From: Vulcaniibacterium tengchongense
GTDB lineage: Bacteria > Pseudomonadota > Gammaproteobacteria > Xanthomonadales > Xanthomonadaceae
Reading direction: 5' to 3'
Assembly: GCF_003814555.1 (NCBI RefSeq)
Contig: NZ_RKQN01000001.1
Coordinates: forward strand, 908,566 to 972,565
DNA: 64,000 nucleotides
The notes below the pieces were generated by a model. That model did no database searches. It was not told the DNA's origin and saw only the letters and a list, made by a program, of their open reading frames with translations. Below, piece by piece: positions 56,047 to 64,000 of the stretch (within the stretch, counting starts at the first letter, position 1; each line of letters starts with the position of its first letter). A program made the translations under genes and the position numbers.

Positions 56047-59000
56047 CTACCAGCCGAAGCCCAGGCCGACGCCGGCCGAGCTGTCGTCGCTGCTGAAGGC
56101 GCCACCGATCGTCAAAGTGGCGCGATCGCTGAAAGCGCGCTGGTAGCCGACCGACAGCGCCTGTTCGCTGCCGGAGAAACCCACGCCGACGCCGACGCGA
56201 TTGGCGGTGCGCACGCCGGCGGCGCTGGTGGCCATGTTGAGCATCGCGGCGTTCATCGCGCCGAGGCGGTCGATGCGGCGGTCCTGCTCGTCGAAGCGGC
56301 GCCCGACCAGGTCGCGCAATTCGTCCACCGCCGCCATCGGCGCGGCCAGCGCCTCGTTGAAGCGGGCGTCGGTGTAGGCCTTGGACTGGCTCAGCGTGCG
56401 CGCGTCGCCCTCGTTGACCTGGCGCACGTTGGCCGCATCGGTGTCCTGGGTGCCGGCGGCGACGTTGGCGATCTGCCGCTCGCGCCCGGCGGAGCCGACC
56501 GACACGGTGTCGGCGCGATCGGCTACGGAGCCCTGCCCCAGCGCCACGGCGCCGGTGGCGTTTCCGGCCACGCGCGCGCCCTGCCCCAGCGCGGTGCCGG
56601 ACGCGGCCTGCACGGTGCTGCCCTCGCCCACCGCGACCGCATTCGTCGCGCCCGCGGCGATGTGGCTGTTGGCGCCGACCGCGGTGCTGCCGTCGGCGTG
56701 GACGCGGGCGTTGCCGCCGATCGCGGTGTCGCCGGGGCCGGCGGCGAGCGTGCCACGACCGACCGCCACGCCATCGGTCCCGTTCGCGGCGGCGCCGGCG
56801 CCGACCGCGACCGCGCCCGAGCCGGCGCCGACCTGGGCGTCGTCGCTGCCGTCGCCATTGCCGTCCACGGCGACGTAGCCGCCGTGCCCGGTGCCGCTTC
56901 CCGGCGGATTGTTCGGCCCCTGTGCGTCCTCGAGCCAAGCCAGGCGGCTGTCGAGGGCGGACCAGCCGCGGTCCAGCGCGGCCAGCGCATCGCCGACGCT
57001 GCCGTAGGCATCGCCGAGCACCCGGTAGTTCGGCGCGACCAGGCCGCCCGACGCGTCCACCGCGGCGCCGCCGCCGAACAGCGCGGCGACCTCGCGCCGG
57101 GCGGCGAACAGCTGCGCGCCGTTGACCGCATCCTTGCTGTCGGCGGCAACCGCGCCGGCGTTGACGTTGTGCAGCGCGGCGCCGTCGCCGGCGAAGGTGA
57201 CGCTGTCCTGGCCGGCGTCGTCGTAGCTGACCGCGCGCAGCGCGTGGCCGTTCTCGTCGACCAGGCCGGCCTCGCGCAGCTGCCGGACGTTCACCGCGTC
57301 GGTGTCGGCGGTGCCGGCGGCGACGTTCGCGATCTGGCGTTCGCGCCCCTCGGACCCGACCGACACCGCATTGGCGCGATCGGCCACCGAACCCGCGCCC
57401 AACGCGACGCTGTTGGCGGCGCCGGCGATGCTGCCGGCGCCGAGCGCGGTGGCGTTCGTCGCCGAGGCGCGCGCGGCGTCGCCGAACGCGCCCGCGCCGA
57501 TCGCCGAAGCACGGCTGCCGGCGCCGAAGGCCGCGCTGCCGTCCGCGGTGGCGCTGCTGCCGTAGCCGGTCGCGGTGGCGTATTCGCCGTCCGCCAGCGC
57601 GTTGCCGCCCATCGCGGTCGCGCCCGCGCCCTGCGCGCGGCTGCGCGCGCCGGCGGCCACGGCGTAGTCGCCGGCGATCTGCGCCTCGTCGCCGTCCGCG
57701 CCGTCCGCCTTGAAGTAGCGGTTGGCGCCGGCGGCCGAGTCGGCGACTTCCTTCAGCTGTGCGAGATTGACCGCGTCGGTGTCCTCGGTGCCGGCGGCGA
57801 CATTGGTGATCTGCCGGCTCAATCCGCGCGCGGTCGAGCCGACCGAGACCGTGTTGTCGCGCTCGGCGTCGGACGATGCGCCGAGCGCGACGCTGTTGGC
57901 GCCCGAGGCCCAGGCGCCGATGCCCAGCGCGGTCGCGAACCGGCCGTGGCTCACCGCCAAGTTGCCGATCGCCACGCTGCCTTCGCCGGTGGCGAACGAG
58001 GACGCGCCGATGCTCACCGACACCTGGCCCTGCGCCTGGCTGCCGACGCCCACCGCGATGGCGTTGTTCTCCGAGGCCGAGCTGCCGAAGCCGACGGCCG
58101 TGGCGTAGTCAGCCGCGCGGCTGTTGCGGCCGAGCGCGACGCTGCTCTTGCCGATCGCGCTGCCGCCGAGCGCGGTGGCCATTTCGCCGCCGGCGTAAGC
58201 CGAGCTGCCGACCGCGATCGCGGCGTACTCCAGCGCTTGCGCGCCGGCGCCGATCGCGGTGCTCTCGGTGCCGGCGGCCAGCGTCTGCTGCATGATCTGT
58301 TCGCCGGTGTGGCCGTCCCAGATCAGGGCGTAGCCGCCCACGGCGGTGGCGCTGCCGCCGGAGGCCTCGCTGCCGCTGCCGTAGGCGGCGTCGTAGCTGC
58401 CCGAGGCGACGGCATTGAAGCCGGCCGCCGTGGCGTATTCGCCGAGCGCGAACGCGCCGCTGCCGAAGGCGCTGGCGGCCTGGCCCAGCGCCGTCGCGCC
58501 GGAGCCGGCCGCGGTGGCGAAGTCGGCGTCGGCCAGCGCCTCCTGGTCGTTGTCGGCGTCGCCGCGCGCGTCCAGATAGCGCACGCTGCCGGTGGCCTTG
58601 CGCAGCTGGGCGACGTTGACCGCGTCGTAGTCTTCAGTGCCGGCGGCGACGTTGGTGATCTGGCGCTGGAACGGCGCGATCTCGTTGCCGGCGCTGTCGT
58701 ACACGGTATGGGCGCTGCCGACCGACACGCTGTCGGCGCGGTCGGCGACGGAGTACGCGCCGAGCGCGACGGCGTTGCCGGCCAGCACGTCGGTCTGCGC
58801 GCCGAGCGCGGTGCCGCCCTGCACGCGCGCCTTGGCCTGGCGGCCGAACGCGCTGCTGTCGAGCCCGTCGGTGCCGGCCCATTGCCCGACCACGGTGTTC
58901 GCCTCGGCGTAGGCGACCGCGTCCGCGCCGAGGACCACGCTGCGCGCCGCATCGGCCTGCGCCTTGGTGCCGATCGCCACGCTGCGGTCGCCGTCGGCGT

Positions 59001-60555
59001 GCGCCTGCACGCCCATCGCGACGCTGCGGTAGGCGGAGGCGCGGCTGGTCGCGCCGATCGCGATCGCGCCGTCGGCGGAGGCGGCGGCGACGGCGCCGAT
59101 CGCCACCGCGCCGTATTCGGTCGCGGCCGCGGCCACGCCGATCGCGGTGCTCTCCTGGCCGGAGGCGATGGTCGACCAGGTCTGCTCCTCCTGCGTCTCC
59201 CAGTCGAACACCGTCATCTGTCCGCCGATCGCGGTGGCGCTCTGCCCGGAGGCCTCGCTGCCGACGCCGTAGGCGGCGCTCCAGTCGCCCGAGGCGGTGG
59301 CGTTGAAGCCGCCGGCCGTGGCGTACCGGCCGAGCGCGAACGCGCCGCTGCCGAAGGCGCTGGCGCCGAGGTTGCCGGCGAAGGCCGACTCGCCCAGCGC
59401 GGTCGCGTACTCGCCGTCCACCCCCGCCTCGCCGCCGCCGCCGTCGGCGGCCCCGCTGGCGGCGAGGAAGCGCGTGTCCTCGGTCGCCGCCTGCAACTGG
59501 CGCAGGTTGACCGCGTCGGTGGCCTCGCTTCCGTCGGCGACGTTGGCGATCGGGCGTTCGTTGCCGGGCGCGCCGACCGAGACGGTGTTGGCGCGGTCGG
59601 CGACCGAGTATGAACCGATCGCGACGCTGTGCTCGGCCGTGGCCGCGCTGTTGCCGCCGAGCGCGGTGGCGAACCAGCCGCTCGCTTCGCTGCCGGAACC
59701 GAGGGCGGTGGCGCCGGTCTGCACCGCCGCGGCATAGGCGCCGACGGCGAGGCCGCCCTCGCCATCGGCGTAGCTGTTGCTGCCGATCGCGCTGCTGAGG
59801 ACGCCCACCGCCGCGCTGGCGGCGCCGAGCGCGGTCGCGGCCTCGTCGTCGGCGACCGCGATCAGGCCCAACGCGGTGCCGGCCCGGCCGCTGGCGGACG
59901 CGCCGGCGCCGAACGCGCTGGCGTTCTCGCCGCCGGCCTGTGCATCCGGCCCGACCGCGGTGGCGAAGTCGCCCGCGCCTTTGGCGCCCGCGCCCACGGC
60001 GACCGCATGGCCGCCGCTGGCCTCGGTCCGGGCCCAGCCGGCGAAGGTGTTGTACTGGCCGCCGATCGCCACCGCCGACGGGCCGCCGGCCCCTGCCCCG
60101 GCGCCGACCGCCACGCCGCCGAGCGCGTCGGCGTGCGCGGCGCGGCCGAGCGCCAGCGCGTACTCGCCGGCGGTCGCGGCCTGCGCGCCGATCGCGATCG
60201 CGCCGAATTGGGCGGCGGCGCTCCGCGCACCGACGGCCACCGCGTCCTCGCCTTCGGCCCGGCTCGCGGCGCCGACCGCGACCGCGTACGCCCCGCTGGC
60301 GACCGCGTCGTCGCTGCCGTCGCCGGCGCCGTCGGCCTGTACGTAGCGGGAGCCCTCGGCCGCTTGGGTGCCCGCCGCGGGCGTCGCGTCCGCGCCCGGT
60401 GGGCAGTCGGCGTCCGGCGCGGCCGGTTCCAGGCAGGCGGGGTCCGCGTCCGCGGCGGCATGCATGGGGGCGTCGTCGCGCGGTTCGGCGGTGCCGGCGA
60501 CGGCGGGCGCGGACAACAGCAGCAGCAACGCGGCGTACAGCGGCGTACGGTTCAT
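56047..60555 (-). CDS. Trimeric autotransporter adhesin (YadA-like)
   Basis: 1,502 residues; GGAGAG lies 9 nt before the ATG. A short signal peptide (LYAALLLLLSAPAVAG) is followed by a long Ala/Gly/Ser-rich head of 14-residue YadA repeats (patterns like AxAxGxxSxAxGxxAxAxG). Five neck modules interrupt it (VSVGSxGRERQIANVAAGTxDTDAVNxxQL-type). The membrane anchor is the last 80 or so residues: coiled coil DEQDRRIDRLGAMNAAMLNM, then beta strands VGVGVGFSGSEQALSVGYQRA to the terminal aromatic VGLGFGW. It trimerises in the outer membrane for adhesion or autoaggregation. The regulator gene lies 140 bp upstream, the S8 protease 105 bp downstream. Confidence 0.95.
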   Translation of the reverse strand: MNRTPLYAALLLLLSAPAVAGTAEPRDDAPMHAAADADPACLEPAAPDADCPPGADATPAAGTQAAEGSRYVQADGAGDGSDDAVASGAYAVAVGAASRAEGEDAVAVGARSAAAQFGAIAIGAQAATAGEYALALGRAAHADALGGVAVGAGAGAGGPSAVAIGGQYNTFAGWARTEASGGHAVAVGAGAKGAGDFATAVGPDAQAGGENASAFGAGASASGRAGTALGLIAVADDEAATALGAASAAVGVLSSAIGSNSYADGEGGLAVGAYAAAVQTGATALGSGSEASGWFATALGGNSAATAEHSVAIGSYSVADRANTVSVGAPGNERPIANVADGSEATDAVNLRQLQAATEDTRFLAASGAADGGGGEAGVDGEYATALGESAFAGNLGASAFGSGAFALGRYATAGGFNATASGDWSAAYGVGSEASGQSATAIGGQMTVFDWETQEEQTWSTIASGQESTAIGVAAAATEYGAVAIGAVAAASADGAIAIGATSRASAYRSVAMGVQAHADGDRSVAIGTKAQADAARSVVLGADAVAYAEANTVVGQWAGTDGLDSSAFGRQAKARVQGGTALGAQTDVLAGNAVALGAYSVADRADSVSVGSAHTVYDSAGNEIAPFQRQITNVAAGTEDYDAVNVAQLRKATGSVRYLDARGDADNDQEALADADFATAAGSGATALGQAASAFGSGAFALGEYATAAGFNAVASGSYDAAYGSGSEASGGSATAVGGYALIWDGHTGEQIMQQTLAAGTESTAIGAGAQALEYAAIAVGSSAYAGGEMATALGGSAIGKSSVALGRNSRAADYATAVGFGSSASENNAIAVGVGSQAQGQVSVSIGASSFATGEGSVAIGNLAVSHGRFATALGIGAWASGANSVALGASSDAERDNTVSVGSTARGLSRQITNVAAGTEDTDAVNLAQLKEVADSAAGANRYFKADGADGDEAQIAGDYAVAAGARSRAQGAGATAMGGNALADGEYATATGYGSSATADGSAAFGAGSRASAIGAGAFGDAARASATNATALGAGSIAGAANSVALGAGSVADRANAVSVGSEGRERQIANVAAGTADTDAVNVRQLREAGLVDENGHALRAVSYDDAGQDSVTFAGDGAALHNVNAGAVAADSKDAVNGAQLFAARREVAALFGGGAAVDASGGLVAPNYRVLGDAYGSVGDALAALDRGWSALDSRLAWLEDAQGPNNPPGSGTGHGGYVAVDGNGDGSDDAQVGAGSGAVAVGAGAAANGTDGVAVGRGTLAAGPGDTAIGGNARVHADGSTAVGANSHIAAGATNAVAVGEGSTVQAASGTALGQGARVAGNATGAVALGQGSVADRADTVSVGSAGRERQIANVAAGTQDTDAANVRQVNEGDARTLSQSKAYTDARFNEALAAPMAAVDELRDLVGRRFDEQDRRIDRLGAMNAAMLNMATSAAGVRTANRVGVGVGFSGSEQALSVGYQRAFSDRATLTIGGAFSSDDSSAGVGLGFGW
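56400..59610 (-). repeat. Five neck-module repeats within the adhesin gene
   Basis: Recurrent segments of about 110-150 bp centred near 56460, 57330, 57810, 58670 and 59550. Each encodes the run VSVG...ANVAAGT..TDAVN..QL and is followed by a new head block starting with RYFKADG/RYLDARG-type residues. The copies near 56460 and 57330 are the most alike. Such tandem modules can expand or contract by recombination. Confidence 0.8.
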
Positions 60556-60695
60556 CTCGGAGCGCTCTCCAGGAAAATGGGTCGGGGCGGAGGCACGGCG
60601 CCGCCGCCTCGGGTGAGGACGGTTGTTCCACGTCCGGCCCGCGGCCGCATTCCTGGTTCGTTACGACTTCGCTACGGTCGTATTGCGCTTTGGCG

Positions 60696-63023
60696 TCAAC
60701 GGCTTGCGTGCGCCGTTGCGGCGCTGGCGATGCCTTCCAGGGCGAGGTCGGCGGGGATCGCCCGCTCCCCCGCGAGCCGTCGCACCTGCTCGAGCGCGGC
60801 CCGCCAGGCCGCTCCCCCGCCCTGCCCGGTCTGTCGCAGCAGGCGCAATTGCAGCAACGCCAGGGGGAAGTCGCGTTCCGCCCAGGGCGCCACCCGGCCG
60901 ACCAGCGCCCCGGCTTCGTCCGCGCGCCCGGCCTGCAGCAGCCACAAGGCATAGGCGGCGACGGCCTCGGCGATGTCCGCCGGCACCCCGCTCTGCTCGG
61001 CGCGGGCCAGGGCGGTGCGGAAGTCGCGGTCGGCCGCGGCGACGGCATGCGCCCCGTGCCCGAGCGCCCGAGCCAGCAGGTCCGGCAGGGTGTCGCCGGC
61101 GGCCTGGGCGGGCGGCCGCGGCAGGTCCGCGGCCAGCGCCGCCTGCAGCCAGCGCAACCGGGTCCAGGCCCGCAGCTGCGGCGCCTCCTCGGCCGGCCAG
61201 CCTTGCAGCGCGTGCTCGGCCAGCAGCGCGGCGGACCGGGCGTCGCCCCCGCTCCAGGCCAGTTGCATCAGCAGGAACTCGCGACGCCGCCCCTCCCCCG
61301 GCACCGGCTGCGCGGCCTCCGGGGCCAGCAACAGGTCGCGCGCCTCGCGCAGCCGGCCCACGGCGATCAGCGCCTCGGCGTGGCCGAGGACGGCGCGGGT
61401 GCGCGCCGCCGGGTCGCGCAGGCGTTCGCGCAGGGCGTAGAGGCGTTCGCTCTCGGCCAGCGCGGCCTGGTTCTCGAGCAGGAGCAACTGCGCGCCGACC
61501 AGCATCGACCGCGCGCCGGCCAGCTCGTTGACCGCGCCCAGCCTCTCGAAGTCCTCGGCCGCGGCGCGGAAGTAGCCGAGCGCGGCCGCGGGGCGATCCC
61601 GATCCATCTCGACGTTGCCGAGGTTGGCATCGACCCGCGCCACGGCCAGGCGGTCGCCGGCGCGCAGCAGGTGCATGCGCGCCAGGCCCAGGTCGATCAG
61701 CGCCCGGTCGAAGCGCCCTTGGGCGGTGTGGGTGATGGCGCGGCCGTTCAAGGCGTGCCCCCACTCGCTGGCGTAGGGGCTGCCCTGCAGCCGCCGCACC
61801 GCCTCGTCGAAGCTGCGCTCGGCGTCGGCGAAGCGGTTCAGGCGCACCAGCATCGCCCCGCGCGCATTGAGCAGGCGGCCGTGGAACAGCGGGTCCTGGC
61901 GGCTGCGCGGGTCGGCGAGCAGCGCGTCGACCGCGGCGAGCCCGCGGGCGAACTCGCCGGCGCGGAAGTCCACCTGCGCCAGGCGGTAACGCAGTTGCGG
62001 CTGGTTGCGCTGCAGCTCCGGCGCTTCGCTGAGGATGCGGCGGGCGGTGTCGAGTTCGTTGGCGAGCATCGCCGACTGCGCGCGCAGCAGGCGTTCGGCC
62101 AGCCCCGGCGGTTCGCTGCCGCCCGCGGGGAGCTCCCGGCCGAGCGCCGCCAGCAGCCGGTCGGTCGCCAGCCGCGCGGCGTCGACCAGATTCGCGTGCC
62201 GGGCTTCGCCGCGGCGCGCCAGGCGTTCCCGGTCCAGCACCTCTAGGCTCACCTGCCACTGCCCCTGCGCGTACGTCGCCCAGCCGGTGACCTGGCCGGG
62301 CGGCTGCCGCACGCGTGCGGTCAGGGCGTCCTGCCGCGCGAGCGAACTGAGGGTGGCCTCGCTCGACAGCACCGGCAACCCGGCGCGGCGCAGGCGGTCG
62401 GCGATCAATTCCATCAGCCCCAGCCGCGCCCAGGCGATGTCGCCGGGGCCGTGCGCCTGCACCGGCAGCACCATGTAGTTTTCGCCCGCGGCCTCGCCCG
62501 GGGCGGAAATGCGCGCCAGGGTCCAGGCCAGCGAGCCGGCCAGCAACCCGGCCAGGCCCACCGCCAGCAGCAACCATGGCGGGAAACGCCGCGACGCGCG
62601 TGGGGCCGGTGCGGCGGGCATCGCGCTCGCCACCGCAGGCGCCTCGGCCGGGGTCTCGGCCGCGCGGAACGAGGGCGTTTCCGGGGCGGCCGGTTCGTCC
62701 GCGTCCTCCACCGTCACCGGCGCCACCCAGGAGAAGCCGTAGCGCGGGATCGTGCGGATCGCGCGCTGTTCCTGGCCGTCGTCGCCGATGGTGCGGCGCG
62801 CGCGCAGCACGATCTGCCCCATCTGCGCATCCGAGACGTCGGCGCGGCCGAACACCGCTTGCACCAATTGGTCGCGGTGCACCGCACGGTCGCGATGCTC
62901 GATCAGGTAGGTCAGGCATTCGAACACCCGCGCCGGCAAGGCCACGGGCTGGCCGTCCCGCTGCAGTTCGCGCTTGGCGAGGTCGAGGCTGTAGGCGCCG
63001 AAGCGGTAACGGACGTGCTTCAT
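60696..63023 (-). CDS. Membrane-anchored CadC/ToxR-like regulator with periplasmic TPRs
   Basis: 775 residues. An OmpR-type winged helix occupies residues 1-102 (FGAYSLDLAKRELQRDGQPV, then SDAQMGQIVLRARRTIGDD and IRTIPRYGFSWVAPV). A Pro/Ala linker leads to one transmembrane segment at about 148-170. The C-terminal part (about 180-775) is periplasmic, with a small alpha/beta start and TPR-like helical repeats (LLNARGAMLVRLNRFADAER, and so on). No receiver domain. The ATG at 63023 was chosen because the winged helix starts directly after it. Position upstream of the adhesin suggests it controls adhesin expression in response to an envelope signal (inference). Confidence 0.88.
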   Translation of the reverse strand: MKHVRYRFGAYSLDLAKRELQRDGQPVALPARVFECLTYLIEHRDRAVHRDQLVQAVFGRADVSDAQMGQIVLRARRTIGDDGQEQRAIRTIPRYGFSWVAPVTVEDADEPAAPETPSFRAAETPAEAPAVASAMPAAPAPRASRRFPPWLLLAVGLAGLLAGSLAWTLARISAPGEAAGENYMVLPVQAHGPGDIAWARLGLMELIADRLRRAGLPVLSSEATLSSLARQDALTARVRQPPGQVTGWATYAQGQWQVSLEVLDRERLARRGEARHANLVDAARLATDRLLAALGRELPAGGSEPPGLAERLLRAQSAMLANELDTARRILSEAPELQRNQPQLRYRLAQVDFRAGEFARGLAAVDALLADPRSRQDPLFHGRLLNARGAMLVRLNRFADAERSFDEAVRRLQGSPYASEWGHALNGRAITHTAQGRFDRALIDLGLARMHLLRAGDRLAVARVDANLGNVEMDRDRPAAALGYFRAAAEDFERLGAVNELAGARSMLVGAQLLLLENQAALAESERLYALRERLRDPAARTRAVLGHAEALIAVGRLREARDLLLAPEAAQPVPGEGRRREFLLMQLAWSGGDARSAALLAEHALQGWPAEEAPQLRAWTRLRWLQAALAADLPRPPAQAAGDTLPDLLARALGHGAHAVAAADRDFRTALARAEQSGVPADIAEAVAAYALWLLQAGRADEAGALVGRVAPWAERDFPLALLQLRLLRQTGQGGGAAWRAALEQVRRLAGERAIPADLALEGIASAATAHASR

Positions 63024-63294
63024 GTCCGGGCGGGGCGCGGTCTTCGGCTCCTTGCCCGGTGGTCGGGATCGTCCCCGCGCGGCCCGGCGCGCCTGCATTC
63101 GTTACGGAAGGGGACGGGTGCGGCCAACGACGTCATCTCGTGATGGGTGATGCCCTGCCGGTCGATTCTACGTCGGATTTCCGCGGCGCCAGAAGGCGCC
63201 TGGGGAAACGGCAGACTCGGGCAAGGTCCGCGACCGCGGCTCGCTCCCTCCGCGAAGGCCGCTGCCCGGATGCGCCATGCGCCGGCGGCGCCGT

Positions 63295-64000
63295 TCAATG
63301 CGAGAACAGCACCGGCAGATGGGCGAACTCGAGCAGGTCCCGCGTCACCCCGCCCCACGCCCATTCGCGCAGGCGCGAATGGCCGTAGCCGCCGCTGACC
63401 AGCAGGTCGGCGTCGGATTCGCGGCAGTGGCCGAGGATCGCGGCGCCGACCGTCTCGCCGCCGCGCGGCCGCACCACGCTGCGGACGCGCAGGCCGTGCC
63501 GGCCCAGGTGGGCGGCGAGATCGGCGTCGGCATGGACCTCGGCCTCCGGTTCCAAGGCCGCGGCCTGGTCGTCGCGGATCTCCAGCAGGTCGACGGTCTC
63601 CGCCCGCCGCAGCAACGGCAGCGCATCGTGCGCGGCCCGCGCCGCCTCGCGCGCCGGGCGCCAGGCGACCACCGCGTGGCGCCAGCCGCTCTGCGGCGCC
63701 GCGCGCGGCGGCACCACCAGCACCGGCCGGCCCGAGTCCAGCAGCAGCGCGCCGAAATAGCCGCGGATCACCGCCGCCTCGCCCGGCTCGTCGGCGCCGG
63801 TCAGCACGGCGATGTCGGCGCAGCGGGCCAGCGGCACCAGCGCGTACTGCGGCTCCAGGAACAGCGATTCCACCAGCCGCACCTCGAACGGCACGGCTTG
63901 CCGGCGAAGGCGCTCGCGCAGCCCCTCGGCGCGGCGCGCGGCGTCGGCGCGCACGTCGGCGTAGACCTGGCCCAAGGCGGTCTCGACGGTCAGCCCCCAG
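63295..64000 (-). CDS. Universal stress protein (UspA family), 5' end cut by the window
   Basis: At least 235 residues are visible and the frame stays open to the window edge, so the true start lies beyond 64000. The C-terminal domain has the UspA nucleotide loop: DLLVSGGYGHSRLREWAWGG, matching G-2X-G-9X-G, then VTRDLLEFAHLPVLFSH. An N-terminal half (ADIAVLTGADEP, RPVLVVPPRAA) looks like the end of a first Usp domain, so this is probably a tandem-Usp protein of about 280 residues. The 271 bp between it and the regulator gene hold nothing I can recognise. Confidence 0.88.
   Translation of the reverse strand, partial: WGLTVETALGQVYADVRADAARRAEGLRERLRRQAVPFEVRLVESLFLEPQYALVPLARCADIAVLTGADEPGEAAVIRGYFGALLLDSGRPVLVVPPRAAPQSGWRHAVVAWRPAREAARAAHDALPLLRRAETVDLLEIRDDQAAALEPEAEVHADADLAAHLGRHGLRVRSVVRPRGGETVGAAILGHCRESDADLLVSGGYGHSRLREWAWGGVTRDLLEFAHLPVLFSH

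Noticed and set aside
54598-59613. 1,671-codon plus-strand frame opposite the adhesin
   Set aside because: It mirrors the repeats of the minus-strand adhesin; only the minus strand shows a signal peptide, necks and anchor.
56047-60555. CRISPR array suggested by regular repeats
   Set aside because: The repeats are coding, in frame and diverged; spacing is irregular and no cas gene is present.

Overview
The window is a very G+C-rich (by eye about 70%) bacterial chromosome segment. Its housekeeping genes look like those of Xanthomonadaceae/Lysobacteraceae (Lysobacter, Luteimonas, Xanthomonas relatives). ClpS, InfA, MnmA, HflD, LolA and FtsK closely resemble xanthomonad versions as I remember them. 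Gene order also fits gamma-proteobacteria: nudJ-mnmA-hflD, clpS-clpA-infA-aat, and ftsK-lolA-rarA. The genus is not decidable from the sequence alone.

Region 1 (1-23.2 kb) is core genome. It holds divergent acnA and acnB; a tRNA-modification block (YbjN-like gene, nudJ, mnmA, hflD, all minus); clpS/clpA; infA, aat, a FemAB-like acyltransferase and trxB (minus); then ald, ftsK, lolA and rarA (plus).

Region 2 (22.7-40.6 kb) is a Wzx/Wzy/Wzc-type exopolysaccharide locus on the plus strand. It contains a low-molecular-weight tyrosine phosphatase, an initiating phosphoglycosyl transferase fused to a WecB-like domain that has lost its catalytic motifs, a Wzc-type tyrosine autokinase, a glutaminase-less asparagine-synthetase-like enzyme, two Tat-exported beta-helix proteins, two glycosyltransferases, a flippase, a pyruvyl transferase, a polymerase, a YdcF/ElyC protein and a Wza lipoprotein. 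From the GT4 gene to the polymerase the genes overlap by 4-23 bp, so they are almost certainly one transcript. The locus follows rarA directly.

Region 3 (40.6-52.8 kb) is accessory and metabolic. It has a divergent response regulator/histidine kinase pair, an unannotated 43-codon peptide gene with a CxxC tail, a GH3 exo-beta-glucosidase and a sugar-porter MFS transporter (each preceded by a LacI-type palindrome, with no LacI gene in the window), a Tat-exported tyrosinase, a second asparagine-synthetase-like paralog and a DUF4124 protein.

Region 4 (52.8-64 kb) starts with a recombination scar: a frameshifted Asp-box (sialidase-type) gene fused to a fragment of a DUF3653 phage-type gene. Immediately beside it is an AT-rich 28-bp sequence that matches the dif site for XerC/XerD. 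KOPS-like octamers point toward it from both sides (5 of 6 on the left, 4 of 4 on the right, hand count), and the genes beyond it are all minus-strand, so the replication terminus may lie near 53.76 kb. The remaining genes are a minus-strand surface module: a membrane-bound CadC-like regulator with TPRs, a 1,502-residue trimeric autotransporter adhesin, an S8 protease, and a universal stress protein cut by the window edge.
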